Assembly (NCBI GenBank): GCA_012034055.1
Contig: JAAUSG010000017.1
Coordinates: forward strand, 1-40,571
Length of the DNA: 40,571 bases
Direction: 5' to 3'
Source of the DNA: Leptolyngbyaceae cyanobacterium RU_5_1
GTDB taxonomy: Bacteria > Cyanobacteriota > Cyanobacteriia > Leptolyngbyales > Leptolyngbyaceae
The position numbers and the translations under genes are program-made. Under the pieces are notes generated by a model, which saw only the letters and a list, made by a program, of their open reading frames with translations, did no database searches and had not been told where the DNA came from. Shown here piece after piece: positions 26,797 through 36,071 of the stretch (position 1 is the stretch's first letter; each line of letters opens with the position of its first letter).

Positions 26797-28248
26797 TCAC
26801 CCTCTACTCTCTACTTCTACTAACGGTCGATCGCTAAACAAATTATCGCCACAGCGAGAATCGATTAACCAAAGCCCAGCAGAGATCTTTGGCAGGCTGA
26901 TGGACAAGCCAAGTCCCTGCTGCAGACCACAAACCAGTAGGGCAAGGGTTTCGACCAATTTAGGATCCCAGCGATCGCCCGCTGCTCGACGGCAGTCTTC
27001 TAATGCTCGTGTCATGCACTCTTCAGGACTCAAAGACGGTTCGCTGGTTTCAGAAGGATGGATGCTGAGAGAGGCTAGTCGTTGCTGGAAATCGACTGCC
27101 AGTCCCAGAATCCTGGATTCGAGGGGAATTTCATCACCTGCCAGTCCTCCAGGTTGTCCAGAGCCATCCCAATGTTCGGTTTGATGGGTGATGATGGTGG
27201 CGATCGCCCTTAACCTGGGCATGGTTCGCAACACCTGTGCTCCTGGTATCAGCGGACAACTGGGAGGGGTACTCGATGTCTGATCAGAGTAACGGCCAAA
27301 GCTGCTAGAGGTTAGAACAGACTGAGATTTTTGCAGGGGAGCGAGTCGATGCAGCAGTCCCGCTAGTTTCAGACGGTTGATCTGCCAGACGGGTAAATCC
27401 AGCAACTGCGCGATCGCTTCTGCCAATGCTGCAACTTCGGCGGCTGTGGTTGGGTTCGTGGCATCTACCTGATCGGTCAACTGCGCCATGCGGAGAAACG
27501 CCTGCACCTCGTTAGAAACCAGATTGCTGTCCAGAATCTCTTGTTTCAATTCAGCATTGAAATTCGCAACACTGCTACTGAGCGATAGTTGACTGGTCTG
27601 CAAGTAGTCCACGACGCGGGCAACAACAACTCCTAAATCATCCCGCTCGTCTGCTTGAGACGCCACAATCTGCTCAACTTGAGTAGAAAGCTGGTCTGCC
27701 AGGGCGGGATTGTAGGGGCGAATGTGAGCGATCGCCAACTCCACCGTTTCCTGCACCAAACTCGTCTCAAACGTCCAAAATCCGTAAAACTTACGCTCCA
27801 AATCCTGCGTGGGTACCCCCTGTCCTCCATAGTCTTCCGCCGAAAGCTCCTGACACAACACCATTGCCGAATAGGTAGGAGCTAGAATCATCAAATGCCA
27901 TTCCTGCGCCACCGGATCGTCTGACGTGAGACTGACCAAATCCACATTGGAGCGCTGACTGGTCGGGTGCTCTGCAAACCCCGTCTCCGGAGCCGCCATA
28001 ATCACAATATGGCGCGATCGCTCTGCCAACTCAGCATAGCGGTCTGCCTCCTGCAAATACCACTTACCCCGTTGAAATGCTGTAATTACCAGTGGTTGAC
28101 TGCTGCAGTCCAGGATGCAATCTTCCAAGGCATGACAGAGAGCAATCAAAGTGTTTTTGTAATACACCCCAAAGTTCAGCGGACGCCTGCCGACTTGTCC
28201 CGACTGGTGCGCCATTTTCAATTGATACAAAATCGAACCTTCAAGCAT
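26797..28248 (-). CDS. DICT sensory domain protein with degenerate HD-GYP-like domain
   Basis: Starting at ATG 28248 (MLEGSILYQLKMAHQ) the protein has 483 residues; ATG 28257 is possible. The N-terminal DICT domain (about 1-190) reads RPLNFGVYYKNTLIALCHAL, QPLVITAFQRGKWYLQEADR and EWHLMILAPTYSAMVLCQEL. A helical region follows (about 190-270). The C-terminal HD-like domain (about 280-470) has the typical WDGSGQPGGLAGDEIPLESR stretch, but the metal-binding HD pair is LLHRLAP, with Arg instead of Asp, and GYP is GQP. I infer a sensory or scaffold protein without cyclic di-GMP hydrolase activity. DICT domains occur with two-component and cyclic-nucleotide signalling. Confidence 0.8.
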   Translation of the reverse strand: MLEGSILYQLKMAHQSGQVGRRPLNFGVYYKNTLIALCHALEDCILDCSSQPLVITAFQRGKWYLQEADRYAELAERSRHIVIMAAPETGFAEHPTSQRSNVDLVSLTSDDPVAQEWHLMILAPTYSAMVLCQELSAEDYGGQGVPTQDLERKFYGFWTFETSLVQETVELAIAHIRPYNPALADQLSTQVEQIVASQADERDDLGVVVARVVDYLQTSQLSLSSSVANFNAELKQEILDSNLVSNEVQAFLRMAQLTDQVDATNPTTAAEVAALAEAIAQLLDLPVWQINRLKLAGLLHRLAPLQKSQSVLTSSSFGRYSDQTSSTPPSCPLIPGAQVLRTMPRLRAIATIITHQTEHWDGSGQPGGLAGDEIPLESRILGLAVDFQQRLASLSIHPSETSEPSLSPEECMTRALEDCRRAAGDRWDPKLVETLALLVCGLQQGLGLSISLPKISAGLWLIDSRCGDNLFSDRPLVEVESRG

Positions 28249-28379
28249 AGTCCCCAATCCAGCAGCTGATGCTTAACCAGAGAGCTTGCAAAAAGCAGAC
28301 CCCTCATCTTCTTAACATAAGTTTACCAGCTAGCGCCTGGAAACGGGAATGAATATGTGGGGAAGTCACACCCGGAATA

Positions 28380-29024
28380 TTAGTAAGCCTCGCTTTCCTG
28401 AGCTTTCATCTTGGCTTTGGCTTTTGCAGCGCTCTTCTTCAAGGCATCCAGCCGGGATTCATACCTTGCCCGTAAACGCTTTTTGGGAGACTGCTCAACC
28501 AACGTTTTCAGGGCGCTGCCCAGGCTCTTGTAAGCATTTGGGAGACTGTAACCGAAGCGGGTGGCCAGCGCGATCGCCCGCTCATCCGCGTCAATCAGCT
28601 CTTTTGTTACCTTGTCATTGTTGTTCTTCTGCCACAGCCGCCAGCCAGATACGCCGCACAGGGCCAGTGCCAGGATTAATAGCAAGCCGTCCTGAACCCA
28701 CAGTTCACCAACCGCACCCCCAAGACCGATCGCCAATGCCGCCATTTCCCAACCATCTTTTGGGATTGTGTCATTCTGAACACGCCCTACCTCATGCCAG
28801 AACAGTAGATTGCGCTGATCCGTCGCCAACTGCTCCCACTTGACCATATCAATTTGAACCTCAACCTCATCCTTGCCAATTTCTTCGCAAGTAATCAGAG
28901 GTGGATTGACCGCCGTTGTTGCCTCAACTGAGACCCAACTCTGCAGCTCTGGAGGGAGTAATCCTCTCAGCCGCCGCAATTCAGTCATCTCAGCTCTAGT
29001 CGTGGAAGACGCATAGGATGTCAT
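28380..29024 (-). CDS. DUF3318 membrane protein
   Basis: The 214-residue protein begins MTSYASSTTRAEMTELRRLR and continues LLPPELQSWVSVEATTAVNP. The family stretch DQRNLLFWHEVGRVQNDTIP precedes two hydrophobic segments (about 93-108 and 110-130, including GELWVQDGLLLILALALCGV). The HEVGR motif resembles a zinc-peptidase HExxR/H site but lacks the second His. The C-terminal third is basic and Ala-rich, predicted coiled coil (SRLDALKKSAAKAKAKMK). DUF3318 is conserved in cyanobacteria with no known function. Confidence 0.85.
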   Translation of the reverse strand: MTSYASSTTRAEMTELRRLRGLLPPELQSWVSVEATTAVNPPLITCEEIGKDEVEVQIDMVKWEQLATDQRNLLFWHEVGRVQNDTIPKDGWEMAALAIGLGGAVGELWVQDGLLLILALALCGVSGWRLWQKNNNDKVTKELIDADERAIALATRFGYSLPNAYKSLGSALKTLVEQSPKKRLRARYESRLDALKKSAAKAKAKMKAQESEAY

Positions 29025-29307
29025 GGGAGTCTTAATTGGATTCTGAACTATACACTTATCTTTTCTTGGATCATAGCGATCTTAATACCCATTTGGGTAA
29101 AGCAAACAACTAGGATGAACAAAAATTTCCGCGCTCGAAATTGCTGCTGTCATTCTGAGGGTAACGCAGTATGGCGAAGAATCTCGACAGGAAGCCATAG
29201 TCCGAGATTCTTCACGTTGCTATCGGAGTACTGCCATACCTAAAAAAATCGTCTGATCGGGAACTAACTACTAACAGGCAACGACTAAAAATCTAACCAC
29301 GTTTGAA
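29025..29307. repeat. spacer with GAAGAATCTCG hairpin
   Basis: GAAGAATCTCG (29176-29186) and CGAGATTCTTC (29203-29213) are exact inverted copies with a 16-base loop, inside a GAGGGTAACGCAGTATGGCG sequence. No gene is seen in these 283 bases. The hairpin lies upstream of DUF3318 and downstream of the pilin-like lipoprotein, both on the minus strand, and could end the latter's transcript. Confidence 0.55.
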
Positions 29308-29838
29308 TTAGGGGTTTGGAGTGAAGAGAACCGATAGTTGTTGGCCTTGCTTGGTTGCAACCTCAAATGAGGAGCGAGAACCGGATGGGCACTCGATCTT
29401 GTCGGAGGCTTTCTTAGGATTTGTGGGTGCAGTAGGAGCAACTTTGGAAGGGTTAACTGTTTCACAGACTTGTGAAAGTGTTACTTGCTCCTTTCCAGAT
29501 TTAACGACAAAAACAACCCCTGTAAAGCTACGTAAGTTCGATTTTTTGGAGGTTGCTTTAATCGCCACTCCTTTATATTTATTGGGTTGAGGAGCTAGTT
29601 TGTATTGATAGCTTTGCGTTTCTGTTAGCAGACCAGTCTTGAGGTCTTTAACAGATGTGGTAAATGCTCGATTTTCTAGAAAATACGTTTTTTGATCGAA
29701 CAGTAATGACTCAACAGATGTCTTTGCTCCAGATTCAATTGATTCACTTGCCACTTTATTGGAAGGAACTTTCGACATACAACCTGCAGTAACAACCGCG
29801 ATCGCTCCAACCGACACAAGCATCTTGTATTGATACAT
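29308..29838 (-). CDS. lipoprotein with type IV pilin-like G/H domain, short form
   Basis: The 176-residue protein begins MYQYKMLVSVGAIAVVTAGC, ending in a lipobox Cys (residue 20). After a short linker, the rest is a single pilin-like domain: SVESLLFDQKTYFLENRAFT, YQYKLAP, SFTGVVFVVKSG, a Cys in SQVCETVNPSK and IECPSGSRSSF. The order YTG/FTG-VFV-K, then Cys, then P-S-K, then I-x-C-P-x-G is shared with the longer lipoprotein at 2430-3305, so the two are paralogues. Two cysteines outside the lipobox could form a disulphide. Function unknown; probably on the periplasmic or outer surface. Confidence 0.78.
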   Translation of the reverse strand: MYQYKMLVSVGAIAVVTAGCMSKVPSNKVASESIESGAKTSVESLLFDQKTYFLENRAFTTSVKDLKTGLLTETQSYQYKLAPQPNKYKGVAIKATSKKSNLRSFTGVVFVVKSGKEQVTLSQVCETVNPSKVAPTAPTNPKKASDKIECPSGSRSSFEVATKQGQQLSVLFTPNP

Positions 29839-30382
29839 AGGAATCCTTGTAAAAAGCTAAACAGATTGACTGAACCAGCAACTTGAATTCACCCTGTCTG
29901 CTACCAGGAGAATATTTGAGACGTATTAACGTGTTTTGCTCAGGAGATTTCCAGGAAAGAAATTACCGAAAAAATCTTGGTACGGACGTGTAGCCTGCGG
30001 CATGGCTTCGCTAGCGCGCAGCGTGTCCTTTGGACTTACGGCCGTTCGTCCCTACAGGGTAAAATTCTTCTCAGAAATCGCCTTAGAAATACAGATTAAA
30101 TAAACACCAAAACTCGAACTTGTAGTGATTTGTGTTACTGAAACCAGCACCTGAACTTCTCAAAATCTGTTTTGGAGATAGATGGTGATTTGAACCTTGC
30201 ACCTGACGATTCGTTTTATTTCTATCTTCTATTAACCAATAAATCGTCTGTATATTCTTACAAGATTCGGTGAAGCTAGAGGCTTTGCACTTAAAAATCC
30301 AGGTAAGTTTCTGGTTGATATCGAAGAGTTTAAAATCTCCGCGCACCAGCACATTATCCGAACCAACTGGGGGCAGGGGCGT
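29839..30382. other. spacer with repeat and an unsupported open frame
   Basis: This 544-base gap is AT-rich. At 29993-30060 it carries the spacer repeat GCCTGCGGCATGGCTTCGCT and half of the palindromic repeat TTACGGCCGTTCGTCCCTAC. A minus-strand frame from GTG 30352 to 30083 is open for 89 codons, but it lacks a ribosome binding site and family similarity, so I do not call it a gene. Confidence 0.5.
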
Positions 30383-32275
30383 CTACCCCTTAAGTCTTAT
30401 GTCTGCATCGGCGTGCCTGCCGTCTTCGTAGCGCAGTGATTGTTGAGGGATTCCGATGCGAATGTTGTGTTCATTTAAAGCGTGTCGGATGCGGCGGCGA
30501 AATTCGCGTCCAACAACCCACTGCTGCAACGGTTTGGTTTTAATCCAAACGCGGATCAACATGCCGGTATTAGACAACTGATCGACCCCTAAAATTTCGG
30601 GGGGATCGAGGATGCGATCGCGCCATTCCGGTTCAGTGTACAGTTGCTCGGCGACTTCTGTAATGACGGCTAACGCTTTGTCTAAATCTGAGTCATAGTC
30701 AATCTCAATCGAAAAGTCCACCCGTGACCAAGTTCGGGTCAGATTCTCAACCTTAATGATCGAACTGTTGGGAATCGTAATCAGCCGCCCCTCCGCATCC
30801 CGAAGCTGAGTAATACGCAGGTTCATGTTCTCTACAAATCCAGTTGTGCCGCCAATCGAGACCACATCACCAATGCCGTACTGGTCTTCCCACAAGATCA
30901 AACAGCCATTCACCAAATCCCTGACCAGATTCTGAAATCCCAGCGAAATAGCAAAGGCAATGATCGCTCCCCCTGCCAGCACAGACGCGATCGGCACACC
31001 AATTTCCTGCAGCGCCCAGGTTATCCCAAAGCACCAAACCAGGAATGTTTTCAGCCCTCTCAGCGCTCTTAGCGTTGTTGAGATGCGCAAAGACTTACGC
31101 TGTGCATCTTCAAACACAAAGAACTGAAACGCTGAGAACTGATTATCTTGCCAGGCATGGGAGAAGCGGTCAATTAACAAATCCGCCGCCCAATTCAACA
31201 AACCCGCCGCAAACCAGATCAGCAGCAGCTTAATGGGTATACCCAACAGCGCCAGCCCAACCTGTCTGGTTTCGGGAAACCGCTCCAGGATTAGGGCTGT
31301 ACCGAGTAGCCAAACGGCAATTTGCCCCCAGCCTAGCAACCATCGCACAGCCGCAATGACTTTGCGCCGTCGCTTCAATGTAAATTGCCTGCGCAGAGTA
31401 CCCAGAAACTCTATCCGATCAGAAGCAAGGGGTGCGATCGCGGCAGGCTGAGGGTCGGAAGTTTCAGTCGGTGGACTTGCCTCCGCCATTTCGACCGCCT
31501 CCCTTTGCTGCAGAACGTTGTCCCTTACCAGCAGTAGTCGCTGCAAAATCCAAAACAGCACGCTCACCCCAACCGCTGCTAAAGCAATTAGGAGTGCTTG
31601 TTGAATCCGTTTGTCAACCGTCTCAGGCAGTCGCTCTTTCAGCTCTTCCGAAAGATTCTTGTAAAGAATTGCCTGCCACCGTTGTGCCAGTTCATTGATG
31701 CTGACTCCGTGGTAGTTTGCATCTGGGGTGGTAACGGTTACCAGCTCTTGAAGGCGCGATCGGTAGTCGTCTTTGGCAACGATGACTGTCTGCTCCTGAA
31801 GCGTTGCCGTAAACACCTGCAGCGTTTTGGGGTCGAAATTTGTAAAATAGCCACGCTGTTTTACAACCTCTTCTGGCTGATTGAGCGAAATGATGAGTTT
31901 AAGATTGGATTGGATCTGTTCAGCTCGTACCTCTACAGGTGTTTGATCTCCGGGGTTGCTGCGATTTCTTACCGTGGGCGAAGCAAGTTTGAACAGCTCC
32001 TCCCCTTCAAAAATTACGGGAGCCACTTCGATCGCCCCAAACCGCTCAACTCCATCAGGGGGTTTGCTGTTGTTTTGTACCGCTGATGGAGATGGAATTG
32101 GAATTTGTCCCATCACTGACGCGGTTGATCCAGATAGCAGGACAAGCGTCAGCAGGCTAGCGAGTCCGATGGACAGGGCAGCAGATAATATCCGCCACAG
32201 CCCATGAAACCGAAACATCAGCCCCATGACTAGCCGATTAGCGGACTGTTTTTCTCTAAATCCAGGCACTGCCAT
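30383..32275 (-). CDS. MscS-family mechanosensitive ion channel with periplasmic N-terminal region
   Basis: The 630-residue protein has a hydrophobic signal-like segment (about 28-55; ILSAALSIGLASLLTLVLLS), then about 160 soluble residues predicted periplasmic (including TPVEVRAEQIQSNLKLIISL). Transmembrane segments start near 220 (ALLIALAAVGVSVLFWILQR), with more at about 305-365 and 405-445. The pore helix reads AGGAIIAFAISLGFQNLVRD, followed by the MscS beta-domain (GDVVSIGGTTGFVENMNLRI, TIPNSSIIKVENLTR). Such channels open under membrane tension and release solutes during osmotic downshock. ATG 32227 (MGLMFRFHG) is an alternative start that would place the signal segment nearer the N terminus. 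Confidence 0.9.
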   Translation of the reverse strand: MAVPGFREKQSANRLVMGLMFRFHGLWRILSAALSIGLASLLTLVLLSGSTASVMGQIPIPSPSAVQNNSKPPDGVERFGAIEVAPVIFEGEELFKLASPTVRNRSNPGDQTPVEVRAEQIQSNLKLIISLNQPEEVVKQRGYFTNFDPKTLQVFTATLQEQTVIVAKDDYRSRLQELVTVTTPDANYHGVSINELAQRWQAILYKNLSEELKERLPETVDKRIQQALLIALAAVGVSVLFWILQRLLLVRDNVLQQREAVEMAEASPPTETSDPQPAAIAPLASDRIEFLGTLRRQFTLKRRRKVIAAVRWLLGWGQIAVWLLGTALILERFPETRQVGLALLGIPIKLLLIWFAAGLLNWAADLLIDRFSHAWQDNQFSAFQFFVFEDAQRKSLRISTTLRALRGLKTFLVWCFGITWALQEIGVPIASVLAGGAIIAFAISLGFQNLVRDLVNGCLILWEDQYGIGDVVSIGGTTGFVENMNLRITQLRDAEGRLITIPNSSIIKVENLTRTWSRVDFSIEIDYDSDLDKALAVITEVAEQLYTEPEWRDRILDPPEILGVDQLSNTGMLIRVWIKTKPLQQWVVGREFRRRIRHALNEHNIRIGIPQQSLRYEDGRHADADIRLKG

Positions 32276-32410
32276 GTGTCGTTAGTCACTCGTCAAGGTT
32301 ACCAGGCTAGTTTTGACGAAGAACTATTCAACGAATAGTATCGCAGGAGGTGTTTTGGCTATCAACTTGAGACTGTAGATTGCAGATTTTAGATTGAAGA
32401 GTGCCTACTC

Positions 32411-32482
32411 ACCTTGTCCATGTCCAGACCTGGAGTTTTTCTGGAGGGAAAGCTACAGATTCCGAGCAGGAAGTGGTTTATA
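32411..32482 (-). repeat. dispersed ~70-bp repeat, copy 4
   Basis: On the minus strand it reads CTGCTCGGAATCTGTAGCTT, then CCAGAAAAACTCCAGGTCTG, then GACATGGACAAGGT. It is the fullest match to copies 1 and 2. The repeat runs into the last codons of the glycerate kinase gene, so it may have replaced or extended that C terminus. The rest of the spacer 32276-32410 has GACTGTAGATTGCAGATTTT low-complexity sequence. Confidence 0.7.
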
Positions 32483-33542
32483 AGCTGCTACGTACTCGAC
32501 CTGGTGTGTGATTTGGCTGAATTTCAATTACCAAATCAGCCGTTTGAATCAGGGGTGTGATGAATAGTTCAGGGTGCAGTGCTTTCCAAAAATATTCGAC
32601 AAATGCATCAATTTCGGCGTCGGTCATGCCTGGTTTGCCAGTTGCGATCATCTGGTGTTCTGCCTGTTTGCGCCACTGTTTACTGAGCTGGTAATCGGGC
32701 ACGTAAAGCACAATCACACTATCCAATCGTTTCCACAGGGGCAGGTAGTCTTGCAAGCGAGTGTTCATGTCCTGAGCGAAGGTGCGATCTGCGTCACTGG
32801 TAATCGGCGGGGGAGGATTGTCAAAGGCAATTGGATCAATGGGACGTGCGCCAATGAACCAGCCTTCAAATAGCACAATGTCGATGTTTTCTACCGTTTC
32901 AGGCGTGACGCGATGCTCTTCTGGAAGGGCTACGCGATCGCCCGCACCATTGTGCAGCGACTTGTCAAACCGGGGAATGTGAACAGACTGTCCAGGAATC
33001 GGCTGGCGTAGCTGATCCAGCACCTGCATCCCCAAATCCACATCGTGAGTTCCGGGTGGACCCCGCCAGATTAGACGAGGGTCTTGTTGTTGAAGCAGCA
33101 GGCGATCGCGGTAGGTCTTGTACAAATCATCCAGCGACCAACTCAGCGTCCGGTATCCCAAATGCTGCAAAATTAGGGTCAAAACAGCACTTAGTGTCGT
33201 TTTTCCCGTGCCCTGACCACCCAAAATTCCTTGTACAAAGGGGCGTCCAACCGCCTGACGTTGCTCAACCAGATGTCTTGCCAGGGGTAGCCACACTGTC
33301 CATAACGTTTCCAGATGGTCAGTCTTGTCGGTGAATAGGCGATCGCACAGTTGGGTAAACGCTGGATAAATTTCCTGCAATAACACCGCCTGTTGCCGCA
33401 CCGTCTGGGATACATTCTCTACCGTTACCCCAAATGCCTTAGCCCGCTCAACATCTGCTAGCATCTGCGCTTCTAGCTGTTGCCATTTCACCGGCTCTAA
33501 CGCTTCCCCAACGACCAGCCTGCTGAGAATTTGCTGAAGCAA
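32478..33542 (-). CDS. D-glycerate 3-kinase (plant-type GLYK)
   Basis: The enzyme phosphorylates glycerate to 3-phosphoglycerate with ATP, the last step of photorespiratory glycolate recycling. The 354-residue protein has a P-loop, ILGGQGTGKTTL, at about 106-117. TLSWSLDDLYKTYRDR, RGPPGTHDVDLGMQVL, HIPRFDKSLHNGAGDR and IDIVLFEGWFIGARP are hallmarks of this family within the phosphoribulokinase/uridine kinase group. The length fits the cyanobacterial enzyme. The C-terminal tail after IEIQPNHTPG falls in repeat copy 4. It is divergent from minC. Confidence 0.9.
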   Translation of the reverse strand: MLQQILSRLVVGEALEPVKWQQLEAQMLADVERAKAFGVTVENVSQTVRQQAVLLQEIYPAFTQLCDRLFTDKTDHLETLWTVWLPLARHLVEQRQAVGRPFVQGILGGQGTGKTTLSAVLTLILQHLGYRTLSWSLDDLYKTYRDRLLLQQQDPRLIWRGPPGTHDVDLGMQVLDQLRQPIPGQSVHIPRFDKSLHNGAGDRVALPEEHRVTPETVENIDIVLFEGWFIGARPIDPIAFDNPPPPITSDADRTFAQDMNTRLQDYLPLWKRLDSVIVLYVPDYQLSKQWRKQAEHQMIATGKPGMTDAEIDAFVEYFWKALHPELFITPLIQTADLVIEIQPNHTPGRVRSSL

Positions 33543-33620
33543 TTCAACCCCTCCTGCCGCGATTTCTATCCTGCACTATGTACATCTTCCTCCGCGTCTC
33601 CCCTCCTCCTTAACCGGGGA

Positions 33621-33652
33621 TTTACACCAAATTGGATTTGCTTGCCTATAAT
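33621..33652 (+). promoter_or_regulatory. candidate promoter for minC
   Basis: A consensus -10 hexamer TATAAT lies at 33647-33652, with TTTACA at 33621-33626 as a possible -35. The spacing of 20 bases is longer than ideal. It is 86 bases before the minC ATG, in the divergent spacer with the glycerate kinase gene. Confidence 0.35.
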
Positions 33653-33738
33653 GGGGTGCTCCTCTGCGTCAATCCACGCTAATTGGATGGGGTTAGCATC
33701 CGATCGCGCAACGCGATTACTAGTACCAAGTTTGACCT

Positions 33739-34628
<890 letters not shown>

Positions 34629-34630
34629 AT

Positions 34631-34740
34631 CTAGTAGTCCGTCAGGATAGATTTGAGGGATAACTTAAATCTACAAAACCATTTTTAGGATGTTTTGAGG
34701 GGTTGGAAAACCCCTTAAAACAGTCTTGGCAGACCACTAG
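34631..34740. mobile_element. MITE-like element with imperfect terminal repeats
   Basis: The left end CTAGTAGTCCGTCAGGAT and the inverted right end CTAGTGGTCTGCCAAGAC agree at 13 of 18 bases, all differences being transitions. Both ends start CTAG, so a TA-targeting (IS630/mariner-like) origin is possible. The inside holds a strong hairpin, TGTTTTGAGGGGTT with loop GGAA (34691-34722, one wobble pair), which could also end the minC transcript. No coding capacity. 110 bp. Confidence 0.5.
34691..34722 (+). terminator. candidate hairpin terminator after minC
   Basis: A 14-pair stem (TGTTTTGAGGGGTT with AACCCCTTAAAACA, one G-U wobble) closes a GGAA loop. It is 63 bases after the minC stop. A true T-run does not follow, so termination would be weak. 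On the minus strand it also lies downstream of the Uma2 gene at 34747-35337, so it may serve both. Confidence 0.4.
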
Positions 34741-34746
34741 GCTCTT

Positions 34747-35337
34747 CTAGCTTTCTTCACCCTCTGCAAAATTAACCCCTTCGTAGAGATCGCCAACAGA
34801 AAGTTCAAATTCCACAGAACTCAGCGTTAGAACCGCATTTTCCCCTTCGTATTCCGTCAGCAGCCATTTTCCTTCCGTTGTTTTGGTGTGCTGCATGACA
34901 CGAAGTTGCGTTTGATCGAGCAGAATGTACTCCTGCATTTCAGGAATCGAGCGGTAATAGGTGAACTTATCGCCCTGGTCATAGTTTTGCGTGGATTTAG
35001 ACAGGACTTCTGCAATCAGCATCGGATTCATGATCGTCGTCGTTCCCGTGCCAGTGTAAATAGGTTCGCCCTGAATCACCATCACATCGGGATAAGTGTA
35101 TTGCCGGTAACGAAGAATCCAGAGGCAGACATCTCCGATGTAAACGCGATAGTTTCGTTTCTTCAAAGCAAACTTCAGGCTGGCAGCAAGGTTTAAGGCA
35201 ATTTCATTGTGATTGGTTGTGCCACCCGTCATTGGAACAATGTCTCCGTCTCGGTATTCGCTTTTGAAGTTCGCCTTTTCCTCCATTTCCAGATACTCTT
35301 CAGGGGTGTAGAAGCGAGTGGTGAGAGGAGTTTGCAT
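34747..35337 (-). CDS. Uma2-family (DUF820) endonuclease-like protein
   Basis: The 196-residue protein has the usual Uma2 layout: TTRFYTPEEYLEMEEKANFK at the start, SEYRDGDIVPMTGGTTNHNE, then the PD-(D/E)XK-like core strands YTYPDVMVIQGEP and MLIAEVLSKSTQNYDQGDK, which carry the acidic residues and the Lys. It is complete and of typical length. Its sequence is different enough from the Uma2 at 1619-2277 to be a separate subfamily. It is convergent with minC across a MITE-like element. Biological role unknown. Confidence 0.85.
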   Translation of the reverse strand: MQTPLTTRFYTPEEYLEMEEKANFKSEYRDGDIVPMTGGTTNHNEIALNLAASLKFALKKRNYRVYIGDVCLWILRYRQYTYPDVMVIQGEPIYTGTGTTTIMNPMLIAEVLSKSTQNYDQGDKFTYYRSIPEMQEYILLDQTQLRVMQHTKTTEGKWLLTEYEGENAVLTLSSVEFELSVGDLYEGVNFAEGEES

Positions 35338-35352
35338 AGTTGTTCTGAGTTC

Positions 35353-35973
35353 CTACGGTTCCAATGTCAATTCCCATTCCGCTACTTTGGGACTCCAGTT
35401 CGGTGTGGAAGTTTCACCGACAACATAGGGGCCCCAATAGCGACGAGAGCCATCCTGAGCAAAGGCAACCAGAATATCTCCCTTTTTCAGCTTGATCGAG
35501 CGATTGGGTAACGACACAATCAACCCGTTGATACTTCCTTCTCCCGGTTCAAAGTCCCAATGTGCAGGAGGTTCATAGCTAGATTGGTCATCTAAGTCAG
35601 CCGCTGCAGCCTTTCCAGCTTTCTTAATCAAAAGGGCAACTCGGACGGGATGCTCAGTCAAATTGCCAACGCGCAGAGTTCCCTGCCGGGGTGCGATCGC
35701 TTTCTCATTTGGCTCTGCGATCGCCGCCTTGTCTTGCGTTAAGACCGGAGCAGATGAAGATGGGGAATTTACCTGAGACTGGTTATTGGATAGTTCTGAG
35801 GTCGCTGTGCTTGCAGGTGCCAAACTATCAACTCGTTCAGTTTGAGGTTCTACCTCAGGCACTAATCGACCCAACCCGAACCATGCCCCGACCACTATCA
35901 ATGTGGCTCCAACCCCAACAATTACTGCAGGAAAGCCTCTTAAATTAATATCTCTGATAGATTTTCCCCACAT
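35353..35973 (-). CDS. conserved hypothetical single-anchor protein
   Basis: The 206-residue protein has a short basic N terminus, one transmembrane helix at about 14-35 (FPAVIVGVGATLIVVGAWFG), and a long Ser/Thr/Pro-rich linker (about 45-95). The globular C-terminal domain (about 98-206) starts GTLRVGNLTEHPVRVALLIK and has HWDFEPGEGSINGLIVSLPN, LKKGDILVAFAQDGSRRYWG and the ending VAEWELTLEP. All this suggests a beta-rich extracytoplasmic domain. I do not recognise a named family. It is 15 bases upstream of the Uma2 gene on the same strand and divergent from the Ycf20 gene. Confidence 0.7.
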   Translation of the reverse strand: MWGKSIRDINLRGFPAVIVGVGATLIVVGAWFGLGRLVPEVEPQTERVDSLAPASTATSELSNNQSQVNSPSSSAPVLTQDKAAIAEPNEKAIAPRQGTLRVGNLTEHPVRVALLIKKAGKAAAADLDDQSSYEPPAHWDFEPGEGSINGLIVSLPNRSIKLKKGDILVAFAQDGSRRYWGPYVVGETSTPNWSPKVAEWELTLEP

Positions 35974-36071
35974 CGCTCACCCGCCAGCCGTTCACCTACC
36001 TTAGTAATAACAACTTTCCGCTAGTTATAGGGTTGCACTTTCTGATCCCCCAAAAAACGTAATGTACCCTT

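Noticed and set aside
30083..30352. Minus-strand open frame of 89 codons starting with GTG
   Set aside because: No ribosome binding site, no recognisable family, AT-rich and uneven composition; upstream in frame it meets a stop after a few codons. Probably chance.
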